Shown here piece by piece: positions 45,540-53,858 of a stretch of DNA of 64,000 nucleotides. The notes beneath the pieces are model-generated. The model did no database searches and was not told where the DNA came from. It saw only the letters and a list, made by a program, of their open reading frames with translations. This stretch comes from Paenibacillus polymyxa (GTDB lineage: Bacteria > Bacillota > Bacilli > Paenibacillales > Paenibacillaceae). Both the position numbers and the translations under genes were made by a program. Every line of letters begins with the position of its first letter. The first letter of the stretch is position 1. Where the stretch lies: NCBI RefSeq assembly GCF_018614975.1, contig NZ_JAGGNR010000014.1, forward strand, positions 310,001-374,000. Reading direction: 5' to 3'.

Positions 45540-46091
45540 TTAATCTGTCCAGATTCTGCGAATGGTGGACAACCCTGCATCTGGTCGTTGTCTCTCCAGA
45601 ACATACACATCCGGGTTAGACAGTTTGGTCCACTCTTCATAACCAAAGGATGGTTCATACTCACGAATAAGCAGTGATAACAAGTTCCCATGTGTAACCA
45701 CGGCCCCGTGCTGTTCTGGTCTGCTCCACAACTCTTCCAGTAGTGCCATACCCCTTGCAGCCGCAGTCCTTGAAGATTCCCCGCCTTCTTCTACCCAGTC
45801 CACATCGTCATATGTACGTTTCAGCACATCCATCCAGTTAGACAGATCCATGGAGCTGAGTATTCTCTCCTGGAGACGTTCATCCGTATGTATATGTTGC
45901 AGCGTTGCTATGCCCAGTGGCATAGCTGTCTGGACGGCCCTTTTCCATGGACTGGATACAATATACGTTATGGAATGATGAGCCAAGATATCTGCAAGTT
46001 TTTCAGCCTGCCTGATCCCCTCATCTGTAAGCTCTGCATGGGGTTCCTGCCCTGTGGCCTTGGCGTGACGGATAAGATAAATGAACTGCAT
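45540..46091 (-). CDS. Histidine phosphatase superfamily protein (phosphoglycerate mutase-like)
   Basis: A 183-residue phosphatase. The catalytic histidine lies in LIRHAKATGQ at the N-terminus, with the second His in VVTHGNLLSLLI; SPWKRAVQTAMPLG contributes the phosphate-binding Arg. Start set at ATG 46091 following AGGAGGTGATAGCT; the GTG at 46100 overlaps that site. The murI gene ends 13 bases upstream, so they are probably co-transcribed. The substrate is not evident. Confidence 0.88.
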   Translation of the reverse strand: MQFIYLIRHAKATGQEPHAELTDEGIRQAEKLADILAHHSITYIVSSPWKRAVQTAMPLGIATLQHIHTDERLQERILSSMDLSNWMDVLKRTYDDVDWVEEGGESSRTAAARGMALLEELWSRPEQHGAVVTHGNLLSLLIREYEPSFGYEEWTKLSNPDVYVLERQRPDAGLSTIRRIWTD

Positions 46092-46103
46092 AGCTATCAC
46101 CTC

Positions 46104-46898
46104 CTATGGTGTAACCGACTTGGAGTTCATCTCAAGATATTGAAGTGCACTGTACATCTTCTCCTGCTCTTCCGGTCGACCTGATGAACTGAGGAAAGTG
46201 ACCTGTTCCCCTGTTCTGTCTCCATGTTGAGCCACCAGTCCAAGCCGCTGCTTCAGATGGTTCACTGTGCCTGTACTGCCATCAATGATCTGTATATGAT
46301 CTGGCAGAACCGTGCGCAGAATGGACGTATAGAATGGATAATGCGTGCAACCAAGCACCACTGTGCCATACCCATGAAGATCGAGATCTGCCAGCTTGAA
46401 CCGGAAATAATCAGCGATTTTGCCCGGATCAAAATCCAGCTGTTCACACCATTCCACAAGTTCCGGCAGCGCAATCGAATCCACACTGTGGTGATCATCA
46501 ACACGCGATACCAGTTCGTTATACTTGGTTTGACTCAAGGTGAGGGCCGTGGCAAATACAAGCACTCTCTTCCCACTATCACGATTCATCTCCACGGCTG
46601 GTTTCACCGCAGGCTCCATGCCAATGATCGGGATATCGTACTTGGCGCGCAGGTCCTTCACAGCCAGACTTGTTGCTGTATTACAAGCAATCACGATGGC
46701 TTGAACATCCTCCTGAACGATGGCTTCCACACAATCAAAAATATGTCCTCTAACCTCATCCGCAGACTTGGTTCCATACGGGACATGTAAGGTATCCGCA
46801 TAATACAGAAATTTTTCTTCAGGAAACTGTTGTAATGCCTTATGCAAAACGGTTAAACCACCGATGCCTGAATCAAAAAAAGCAATTTTCTTATTCAA
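46104..46898 (-). CDS. murI: Glutamate racemase
   Basis: Makes D-glutamate for peptidoglycan. The 264 residues contain both catalytic cysteines, in ACNTATSLA and LGCTHYPFY, and the N-terminal IAFFDSGIGGLTVL. The start is TTG at 46898 with AGAGGTGAAATCC upstream; the frame is open 16 codons further to 46946, but those codons overlap the ribosome site. It lies 12 bases before the histidine phosphatase gene. The stretch 46947-47145 upstream holds no gene and should carry its promoter. Confidence 0.95.
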   Translation of the reverse strand: MNKKIAFFDSGIGGLTVLHKALQQFPEEKFLYYADTLHVPYGTKSADEVRGHIFDCVEAIVQEDVQAIVIACNTATSLAVKDLRAKYDIPIIGMEPAVKPAVEMNRDSGKRVLVFATALTLSQTKYNELVSRVDDHHSVDSIALPELVEWCEQLDFDPGKIADYFRFKLADLDLHGYGTVVLGCTHYPFYTSILRTVLPDHIQIIDGSTGTVNHLKQRLGLVAQHGDRTGEQVTFLSSSGRPEEQEKMYSALQYLEMNSKSVTP

Positions 46899-47145
46899 GG
46901 ATTTCACCTCTATAATGTATTCTTTCGGGTTCCAAGAACCTCTCAATGCTGCTCATGCTGACTGGAGGTGAGGTATGTACTTCCGGCTCATCACACGCTA
47001 CAGTGCTTGACGGATTGCGGGAACCATTCCGGTTACGGATCGTTCTTCTGATCGCTGACAAAGGCGAACGCTATCGCTTCTTCAGAATCGATTCCGCCCC
47101 CTCCATCACTTCCGCTAAGTCAGGTACTATAGAGAAGATACGCCA

Positions 47146-47532
47146 TTATTCTACGCTCATTTTATACTGCCTGAGCCAGTCCTTGCCACTATGCCACGCC
47201 TCTACAGGGTTACGCTCTCCAAGCAGTTCAGTACTTGCCTGAGCCATGATCCATTCCTTAAGACCATTATCCGGACTGGATTCGATCTGCTGTAACAGGA
47301 GAAGCAGTCCCGCCTCACCCGTATTCAAAATGTCCTCGTAAACCTCCGGGTTGCCAACAATGTAATCATTCGGATTGCTGCTGGTCAGGAGGAAAGGGTC
47401 GCTAACCATCTGCTGCAGGTTACTTTCAATGGTTGCTGATAATACTTGTTCTTCTGTCCGAGTCGAACATGCTGTTACCGTCAATGCTATGCATACGGAT
47501 AACAAACCTAGAATCAGTCTTCTGCGATTCAC
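47146..47532 (-). CDS. Small lipoprotein of unknown function
   Basis: A 128-residue protein with a signal peptide (MNRRRLILGLLSVCIALTV) ending in lipobox VTAC, lipid-modified Cys22. The mature part is soluble and mostly helical, with WIMAQASTELLGERNP and HSGKDWLRQYK. No family was recognised. It follows the GNAT gene pair on the same strand. Confidence 0.78.
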   Translation of the reverse strand: MNRRRLILGLLSVCIALTVTACSTRTEEQVLSATIESNLQQMVSDPFLLTSSNPNDYIVGNPEVYEDILNTGEAGLLLLLQQIESSPDNGLKEWIMAQASTELLGERNPVEAWHSGKDWLRQYKMSVE

Positions 47533-47599
47533 TGTACCACTCCTCTCAACAACGAGTTAACGCAACAGATGTGGCTTTCATGCTCAAGCCACTAACCAA

Positions 47600-48070
47600 C
47601 TACAGAACAAGTTCCCATTGTTCTTCGGTAAGCTCCTGACCTGACAACATCTGCTTGCGGACTTCCTTCACTTCGAAGCCCACAGATTGATATAATCTAC
47701 GCGCGCCGATCAAAGACTCATTGGTCCACAGAATCACGGATGTGTAGCCCTTTTCTTTTGCAAAAAGAACTGCCTGTTCGATAAGCCTCCAGCCCCATCC
47801 TGCACCACGTGCTTCCGGTTCGATCAAAAACCAGCGAAGTTGAGCCGTATTTTCATTCACCTGAGTAAGTCCTATGGAGCCGGAAGCTATCTGATCTAAC
47901 TCAACAATCCATAACATCTCCCTCGAATGATTGCCTTTAAGTCCAAACGAATTCACCGAGTTGGTGATAAATTCAGCAAAGCTATCATCATAATTATACT
48001 CATTTCGATAGATTCGGATATGCGCTTCAATGACATACTGAAGGTCCTTTTGTAGGAAAGTGCGGATCAT
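47600..48070 (-). CDS. GNAT-family N-acetyltransferase
   Basis: A 156-residue GNAT protein. The acetyl-CoA loop is LIEPEARGAGWGWRLI and the C-terminal signature RRLYQSVGFEVKEVRKQM. The N-terminus MIRTFLQKDLQYVIEAHIRI suits a stand-alone MarR-associated type of acetyltransferase, though no MarR domain is present. Its ATG overlaps the stop of the next upstream gene in ATGA, so the two acetyltransferases are translationally coupled. Confidence 0.87.
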   Translation of the reverse strand: MIRTFLQKDLQYVIEAHIRIYRNEYNYDDSFAEFITNSVNSFGLKGNHSREMLWIVELDQIASGSIGLTQVNENTAQLRWFLIEPEARGAGWGWRLIEQAVLFAKEKGYTSVILWTNESLIGARRLYQSVGFEVKEVRKQMLSGQELTEEQWELVL

Positions 48071-48786
48071 CCAACATCACAGCCCTTCCTCAACTCCACA
48101 GTTGTGATACTGAAATCCACACCGAACTGAATTAATCCCAATTTACGGGCAACTTGCTGTGAAGCGAGATTATCCCAAGATGTACTGTAGATTGGCATGC
48201 GTCCACGCTCCTTGACATGATACTGCCAGCATTTTACCGTCTCCGCTGCATACCCATGTCCTCTATAACCAGGTGCCGTATATAGACTTGCTTCCGCCCC
48301 ATGTTCGGAAATCCGTGCGGAGCAGCACACTGCCACAGCAGAATCACCAATAACATAAGCCGAAACAGGCCATTTTTCATGCAAGAGATCTGTTAATTCA
48401 GGGAAATGCTCTGCCAGCAAATTACACTGCTCCTGACCAATCAACTGAACCTGTCGATTCCATTCGTCAGATGACTCAGGAAAGACATATGCTGGTCCCA
48501 TCCACACATGGTTAACTGGCTCAAAGGTCTGCACCTTTCGAATCAGTTTCGGAATATCCAATGGAAGCTCGCATTCCTTACTCAATTCATCCATCAGATC
48601 CGGCGGTAACTGCTCATGGTAATAGATCAGTGAACCGGCAGAAGCCAATCCGATAAATATGGCTGGAGCCTGCCCACCACCCGGCTCGTTAATGCTTAAT
48701 AGACGCTGTTGCTCATTGATTGTATATAACGTGCTCGCTTGTATCTTCAACATTTCCATAGACGACAGGTTCGATGTAGGAGCCAT
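48067..48786 (-). CDS. GNAT-family N-acetyltransferase, C-terminal FR47-like domain
   Basis: A 239-residue protein. The acetyltransferase domain occupies the C-terminal half, with YTAPGYRGHGYAAETVKCW as the acetyl-CoA loop and SQQVARKLGLIQFGVDFS. The N-terminal half is of unrecognised fold and may bind the acceptor. It lies 2 bases after the zinc-ribbon gene and overlaps the following GNAT gene by 4 bases, part of a tight operon. Confidence 0.82.
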   Translation of the reverse strand: MAPTSNLSSMEMLKIQASTLYTINEQQRLLSINEPGGGQAPAIFIGLASAGSLIYYHEQLPPDLMDELSKECELPLDIPKLIRKVQTFEPVNHVWMGPAYVFPESSDEWNRQVQLIGQEQCNLLAEHFPELTDLLHEKWPVSAYVIGDSAVAVCCSARISEHGAEASLYTAPGYRGHGYAAETVKCWQYHVKERGRMPIYSTSWDNLASQQVARKLGLIQFGVDFSITTVELRKGCDVG

Positions 48787-48788
48787 AA

Positions 48789-49160
48789 CTATGAAGTTAA
48801 CCTTTTCAATAATCGTTTGCCTTCACTGCCTTTACCTGCTTCCTGCTGATCCAGAAAATCGGGTAATTCACGTAAATCTGACGGCCGATATCCAGCCCCG
48901 CATCCACAATTATGAAAGGTATAACCATGGCGATACAGAATCATCACTTTGGTCCATTGTTTGCTATCCTTTTGTTTAGGCGCCTGGAAATCCTGTCCCA
49001 TGCTAACCATAGACGCAGCACATTGTGGACATTTATATTCGAGTTGTTCCACAATTTCAGGGTGAAGGTCGTATCTGGAAACTTGTTTAAATGATTTGCG
49101 ACAATTGAAGCATGCATAGATGTCTTTGTATGGTCCTGACATGGCATATCTGCACATCAT
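48789..49160 (-). CDS. Zinc-ribbon hypothetical protein
   Basis: A 123-residue protein with two CxxC knuckles: CFNCRKSF near residue 18 and KCPQCAAS near residue 43, plus a later CGCGAGYRP. The pattern suggests a zinc ribbon of the kind found in many small Bacillus proteins. Start chosen at ATG 49160 behind AGGGGGTGCAG; 15 codons upstream are open but without a site. It precedes the two GNAT genes with a gap of 2 bases. Confidence 0.72.
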   Translation of the reverse strand: MMCRYAMSGPYKDIYACFNCRKSFKQVSRYDLHPEIVEQLEYKCPQCAASMVSMGQDFQAPKQKDSKQWTKVMILYRHGYTFHNCGCGAGYRPSDLRELPDFLDQQEAGKGSEGKRLLKRLTS

Positions 49161-49253
49161 CTGCACCCCCTTAATAATTTCCATTATACGGTATTTATCA
49201 AACACATACGAATGGATTTTGCATATTTGCGAATAATTCGTATACGCCGCTCC

Positions 49254-50135
49254 TTACCTTTGCATTGCAGCTTCTTTCCATGCCTCACCGAGTTCTGCAA
49301 TCGATGCGTACCGCTGGGACCGATCTGCGCTGACTGCACGTATCACAACCTGATATAAAGCCTCTCCGGCATCCCATCTATCATATGAACGGTCTTTCTC
49401 CCCACCCAGTAGGGCGAACGCCATGGCTCCCATATTGAATACATTGGTAATTCCATCTATGGATGCGCCTAACTCAAATTCCTCTGGAGACATAAAGCGG
49501 GAAGATCCCCACATACGTCCCATCGTATTGATAAAGGCGCCTTTCCGATACAGATCGATATCACAAATTTTCATGACATACTTGTCAAAATCATAGATCA
49601 AACTGCCGTCATACAGATCAACAGCCACATAACCTCTCCGCTCCACTTCGATATGAAAATTAAGAATCTGCTCCATCGCGCCAATCCTTGTCTTCACCGG
49701 AAGTTGTCTGAACTGAAAGTAGGGGGAACGAGGATCTTCATATTTGGCCGGAGGCGGAAATTTCCAGTGATTATGAAGATTCTCCCCCTCCACCCAATCG
49801 AATACACAGACATACCCTTGCTCCGTTGCAAAATGATCCGTTAGTCGGATCAACGTGTCATGCTTCAAATCTTGATAGACGGAAACAGATGATTTCAGAT
49901 TATGAATGGCTTCCGGGGGACTTCCCGTATGATTCGCATGAATGGTATATGCTCCCGCATACTTTACGAACAACCTCTTTCCATCCTTTTGCACGATACC
50001 GAAGGAGAGATTTCCTGAATCCTGCTGATCGAATACGCGAAAGACCGTACCCATGGGCCGTAACCAATCGAAAGAATGAGACTCTTTCAAGACAAAGGAA
50101 ATACCGTCGATCTCAAGTTCAACTTGACCTGTCAT
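49254..50135 (-). CDS. Atypical protein kinase-like protein
   Basis: A 293-residue protein with a eukaryotic-type kinase fold. The invariant Lys is probably K58 (RLFVKYAG). The catalytic loop reads GYVAVDLYDGSLIYDF: the Asp is kept (D173), but His-Arg is replaced by Ala-Val and the usual Asn by Ser178. DFG is replaced by DID (192-194), and MSPEEF stands for the APE motif. Kept Lys and Asp residues make residual activity or a small-molecule kinase role possible; it may also be a pseudokinase. It overlaps the GNAT gene upstream by 4 bases. Confidence 0.78.
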   Translation of the reverse strand: MTGQVELEIDGISFVLKESHSFDWLRPMGTVFRVFDQQDSGNLSFGIVQKDGKRLFVKYAGAYTIHANHTGSPPEAIHNLKSSVSVYQDLKHDTLIRLTDHFATEQGYVCVFDWVEGENLHNHWKFPPPAKYEDPRSPYFQFRQLPVKTRIGAMEQILNFHIEVERRGYVAVDLYDGSLIYDFDKYVMKICDIDLYRKGAFINTMGRMWGSSRFMSPEEFELGASIDGITNVFNMGAMAFALLGGEKDRSYDRWDAGEALYQVVIRAVSADRSQRYASIAELGEAWKEAAMQR

Positions 50136-50710
50136 AGGCCTCCTCCTGTCGAACCATCTTCAATGGATGTTGATTGCTCTGTATAGAAATAATTCATATG
50201 TGCCTCGTCATATCCCTGCCCGTACACTTCCAGGGCGTTACGCTCAATGCCATACACTTCAAATCCATATCGCTCATATAAGCGCCTGGCTGATTTATTC
50301 GTCGTTACCACACTCAGATTAATTTGCTTGATGCCTTCCAGATATCTTCCCCGTTCCAAGACTTCCTGGAGCAATTGCGATGCCAGACGATTTCCCCGAT
50401 ATGGCGGAGCAACATAGACACCCCAGATTATGCCTTTGTGCCTGAGCTTCAGGCCATATTCTCTCTTGAAACCCATCATTCCCGCGAGTATTCCTTCTGT
50501 TGTATATGCGCCCAGAATATAATCGTCGGGCTCGTTATGTATGCGTTCCTGCACTTCATTCATGGGAATCTGAATGGATAATTCAAAGGAAGCCCCGAAG
50601 GCTTCAGGATGTGTTTTCAGTGCTTCCAGTCGAAAAGGCCAGTATACATCTGCTTCATCCCGCTTAATATTGCGAATGATATAGTTTTTTTGCTTTCCAT
50701 TTTCGTTCAT
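50132..50710 (-). CDS. GNAT-family N-acetyltransferase
   Basis: A 192-residue acetyltransferase. The acetyl-CoA loop VAPPYRGNRLASQLLQEVL and the C-terminal KSARRLYERYGFEVYGIER are clear. It overlaps both neighbours by 4 bases (ATGA at each junction): the DJ-1 gene upstream and the kinase-like gene downstream. This coupling suggests the three proteins act together, though no known system has this set. Confidence 0.87.
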   Translation of the reverse strand: MNENGKQKNYIIRNIKRDEADVYWPFRLEALKTHPEAFGASFELSIQIPMNEVQERIHNEPDDYILGAYTTEGILAGMMGFKREYGLKLRHKGIIWGVYVAPPYRGNRLASQLLQEVLERGRYLEGIKQINLSVVTTNKSARRLYERYGFEVYGIERNALEVYGQGYDEAHMNYFYTEQSTSIEDGSTGGGL

Positions 50711-51288
50711 TCTTCGACCACTCCCTCCATTTCATAAGGATAATCGATCTGGAGTTTCACATTTGCTGCCGCTTCCTGTCCTGCAAGCAACCCAACAACA
50801 TAAATTCCCAGATCAATGGACGTGGCTACTCCACCGGCTGTAATTACATTTCCATCTCGCACGATCCGGCTCTGAATAACCTCAGCAACGTACGGCTGAA
50901 GCAGATCATAGGTATACGGATGTGTCGTCGCTCTTTTACCAGACAAAAATCCAGCCGCACCCAGCAGCAGAGAGCCTGTGCACACGGATACCTTCAAAGG
51001 AACAGACTCCGCTTGTTTCAACCAGCCTACGAACGCCTCGTCATACCGAAGCTTACGCGTTCCCATGCCTCCGGGGACAAACACGAGATCATACTCTGCC
51101 AGATCCGGCTTCACTCGATCGACCTTCAACGTTAAGCCAGACTCATCCGTGACCTGATCTGTCATCGCACAGGTTTCCCACGTCGTTCCTTTGGTTTGCT
51201 CAAAGAAATTCAACCGATTGATCACATCATAGAACCCTGCAAAATCAAGGAAAGTCAGTCCATCAAACAAAACAAATGCGATTTTCAT
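50707..51288 (-). CDS. DJ-1/PfpI family protein
   Basis: A 193-residue class I glutamine amidotransferase-like protein. The nucleophilic elbow SVCTGSLLLGAAG carries the conserved Cys, and the N-terminus MKIAFVLFDGLTFLDFAGFY matches isonitrile-hydratase and ThiJ-type members. Start set at ATG 51288 behind GGAGGTTTTTTAT; five more codons are open upstream. The family includes glyoxalases, proteases and chaperones; the role here is open. Confidence 0.87.
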   Translation of the reverse strand: MKIAFVLFDGLTFLDFAGFYDVINRLNFFEQTKGTTWETCAMTDQVTDESGLTLKVDRVKPDLAEYDLVFVPGGMGTRKLRYDEAFVGWLKQAESVPLKVSVCTGSLLLGAAGFLSGKRATTHPYTYDLLQPYVAEVIQSRIVRDGNVITAGGVATSIDLGIYVVGLLAGQEAAANVKLQIDYPYEMEGVVEE

Positions 51289-51308
51289 ATAAAAAACCTC
51301 CAATAGTC

Positions 51309-51437
51309 TTATTTTGACGCGTTCCGATCCCGCTCCAACGCTTCCTTCACCCGGTCACGCGCTGGCAGCTTGCTATTGATATGAAGGAGTAAACCCACAA
51401 TCACAAGAAGCAGAATAACAACAATGATTTCAAACAC
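51309..51437 (-). CDS. Small single-pass membrane protein, 42 residues
   Basis: GTG-initiated frame of 43 codons including the stop. The product is one hydrophobic helix (FEIIVVILLLVIVGLLLHI) followed by a charged tail LPARDRVKEALERD. GAGAGGGG lies about 8 bases before the GTG. It is placed between the SDR and DJ-1 genes on the same strand, 20 bases before the DJ-1 start. The clean helix-tail design and the position argue for a real small protein, probably membrane anchored with the tail inside. Confidence 0.55.
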   Translation of the reverse strand: MFEIIVVILLLVIVGLLLHINSKLPARDRVKEALERDRNASK

Positions 51438-51497
51438 GGGTCCACCCCTCTCAAGTAAATAGTGGCAAATGTGACCGACTCCTGAAGGTTGTAGTCT

Positions 51498-52436
51498 CTA
51501 TTTTAAACCACGAGCGATAATCCGCTCCAGCCACTTCCACGGTAGTAGTGCTTTGCCTATGATGAGCACACGCGAACCTTTTCCTAGCGCATATCGAAGT
51601 CTTGGTGCACGCATCCGTGCAATTCGGCCGATCAGATCAGCTACCTCTTGTGGATCAGGTGCTGTCTCGCTCGCATGTTTGGAATAACGAAGAACCGCGT
51701 CCAGCTTATGCTTATACGGAGAATTCTCGTTCCGGTGAATCTCACCCAGTCCCTTATTCCAGATCGGTGTACGATAAGCACCTGGTTCAACCAATACCAC
51801 CCGAACACCAAACGAAGACATCTCATGACGCAAACTTTCCGTGAATCCTTCCACAGCGAATTTGGAGGCAGCATAGGGCGCATACCCCGGAAAACCGGAC
51901 AACCCACTGACGCTGGACAAGTTAATAATTAACCCCTGCTTCTGTTCACGCATCACAGGCAGGACCGCACGTGTCACGGCGATTAATCCAAACAGATTCG
52001 TTTCCATCTGGCGCCGCCAATCCTCCATCGATACTTCCTCAATGAACCCGCCCACCGCAAATCCCGCATTGTTCACCAGCATGTCGATTCGGCCATAGTT
52101 CAGAACGACTTTGGTTATAGCCGCCTGCACCGATTCAGAATCAGTAACGTCCAGTTGCTCATACACCACACGTTCTGTTATACCTGCCTCTCCTGCCAGT
52201 CTGACCAACTCTTCTCTTCGACTCAGGTCACGCATGGTGGCAACAACAAGATATCCCTGCTTGGCTAGCGTAATAGCAGTTAACATACCGAAGCCACTGG
52301 ATGTGCCTGTAATGAGAGCCACGGGATCTTGTGCACCAAGTGTTCGTAGTCTTGTTTCCTTTGTTTCTTCATTTCTATGATTCTCTGTCTGCGTTCGATG
52401 CTGCCCGTCACCTATCTTATATGTCACCACTGTCAT
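51498..52436 (-). CDS. Short-chain dehydrogenase/reductase
   Basis: A 312-residue SDR with an extra N-terminal segment of about 38 residues. The cofactor motif is TGTSSGFG, followed by NNAGFAVGG, the catalytic Ser in NLSSVSG and YAPYAASK. It is NADP(H)-dependent by family habit. It starts 105 bases after the adenylate-forming enzyme gene and so may belong to the same transcript as the ketosynthase cluster. Its substrate is unknown, but a ketone or alcohol in that pathway is a natural guess. Confidence 0.88.
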   Translation of the reverse strand: MTVVTYKIGDGQHRTQTENHRNEETKETRLRTLGAQDPVALITGTSSGFGMLTAITLAKQGYLVVATMRDLSRREELVRLAGEAGITERVVYEQLDVTDSESVQAAITKVVLNYGRIDMLVNNAGFAVGGFIEEVSMEDWRRQMETNLFGLIAVTRAVLPVMREQKQGLIINLSSVSGLSGFPGYAPYAASKFAVEGFTESLRHEMSSFGVRVVLVEPGAYRTPIWNKGLGEIHRNENSPYKHKLDAVLRYSKHASETAPDPQEVADLIGRIARMRAPRLRYALGKGSRVLIIGKALLPWKWLERIIARGLK

Positions 52437-52541
52437 TCAGCCACCTGCTCTCCCCCAATAAGTTCCTTTCCTCACGTTAACTCGCCCATGAATCCTGCAC
52501 CGCAGCTCGTGTCCTGCATAACGCATCTCCAAACCACCGTC

Positions 52542-53858
52542 TTAATCAAGCTGTCTCTCCACCCTTCGCAACTTCGTTACTCCCGTTTCAAATGTATACG
52601 GAACGAACCTGACGTCAGGCAATATGCAACCCATCCTGTCTGCCAACTTGTTCAATTCCTGCAACACATCAGCCTTCACTTGCTCCAATACTGCATTTCC
52701 TCCAAGTAGCAGCGAAACCTCCATCGACCCGTCCCCTTGCTGCACCACTCGATAATGTTCAATATCCGGCGAAACCGCAATGACCGAACGGGTGACGAAG
52801 TCCGGAAAGACGGGTACCGCCTCACCCGTATGCAGTTGTGAAAAATAAAGCGTGTCATCACAGCGGCCTTCAATCCGCTCAATGGCGGTAAACGGGGAAC
52901 CACAGGCACATGGCAGCGCCGCCTCGGTCAGAATATCATTCAGCCGATACCGGATGATCGGCTGTGATGTTCTGGAGAAGTCTGTGATAATGGGCACGAA
53001 CCGCCGGGTAGCGGGATCAATGAACTCTTTTTCAATATGGACTATATCCTCATTCAAATGCAGTGTGCCATAACGACAGGTCGCTCCCAGGAACCCTTCT
53101 GTGCACTGATAGACTTGATGAACGGTCTGTCCGAAGACCTGCTCCAGCACCTTGCGATCCAGGGGGTCCAGCACCTCCGCAACAGAGATGATTTTATCCG
53201 GTACCGCGGTCAAATGGCCTGCTACATAGGCGTCCGCCAACAGACGCAACATGGATGGAGGAGCCACCCACACCGTAGGTTGGTACGTTTCCAGCCGATT
53301 CACCAAGTTCTCCACACGTTCCAGCAGATCAAAGTACTGAAACTGCAATTTGCCACGCTGCACCGATTCATACAGATTACTGTTGGCCCGCAGGAAAAAC
53401 GCAATCTTCGCAGGTTTCCACAGTCCACCAGGCAGCAACTTAGCTAGCACCGTGCCCGTCCATGCATCCTGCTCCCGATCACTCACCAGAAATATCCCCC
53501 GGTTCCCTGACGTGCCCGAAGACAGTCCAACCGTCACGCCTTGAATGGAAGGTTTGAAGTCACGCGTTTCTTCACTTTCAGCTGCAAAAGCCAGAGCTTC
53601 GTCCTTGGTAATGCCCACCGTGTTCAGTGTATCGAAGTGCTCCATCATGATTGATTTGTCAATCAAGGGAAACCTTCTCCAATCGGATGCGTCCAAGCTC
53701 CCCCACCACTTCCGGTAAAATGGAGATCGGGCACGAATCTGATGAACATGCCGAATAATCCGCCGTTCTTGCCAGCGCTCCAGTTGTTCTCGGGTTTTCC
53801 ATGTTCGCAGCCCACGTGCAAGCGCGTAATGAACCACTATACGAAGTGGATTGCTCAT
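52542..53858 (-). CDS. Adenylate-forming enzyme (PaaK/F390-synthetase-like)
   Basis: A 438-residue enzyme of the phenylacetate-CoA ligase/coenzyme F390 synthetase branch of the ANL superfamily. The ATP-binding loop reads VGLSSGTSGNRG (about residues 111-121), and the adenylation core continues with YQCTEGFLGATC and the C-terminal RYRLNDILTEA. The start is ATG 53858 (GGGGGCAGGAACG upstream), overlapping the MBL gene's stop in ATGA. It has no carrier domain. It would activate a carboxylic acid as an acyl-adenylate for thioester, amide or lactone formation. The TIGR02304 type of hypothetical adenylate-forming enzyme is the closest description. Confidence 0.82.
   Translation of the reverse strand: MSNPLRIVVHYALARGLRTWKTREQLERWQERRIIRHVHQIRARSPFYRKWWGSLDASDWRRFPLIDKSIMMEHFDTLNTVGITKDEALAFAAESEETRDFKPSIQGVTVGLSSGTSGNRGIFLVSDREQDAWTGTVLAKLLPGGLWKPAKIAFFLRANSNLYESVQRGKLQFQYFDLLERVENLVNRLETYQPTVWVAPPSMLRLLADAYVAGHLTAVPDKIISVAEVLDPLDRKVLEQVFGQTVHQVYQCTEGFLGATCRYGTLHLNEDIVHIEKEFIDPATRRFVPIITDFSRTSQPIIRYRLNDILTEAALPCACGSPFTAIERIEGRCDDTLYFSQLHTGEAVPVFPDFVTRSVIAVSPDIEHYRVVQQGDGSMEVSLLLGGNAVLEQVKADVLQELNKLADRMGCILPDVRFVPYTFETGVTKLRRVERQLD

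Noticed and set aside
46899..47145. Possible small gene between murI and the lipoprotein gene
   Set aside because: Both strands read: frames are short or lack a ribosome site; the region is more likely the murI promoter.
52542..53858. NRPS adenylation domain
   Set aside because: No carrier or condensation domain is present and the motifs fit the PaaK/F390-synthetase branch of stand-alone adenylate-forming enzymes.
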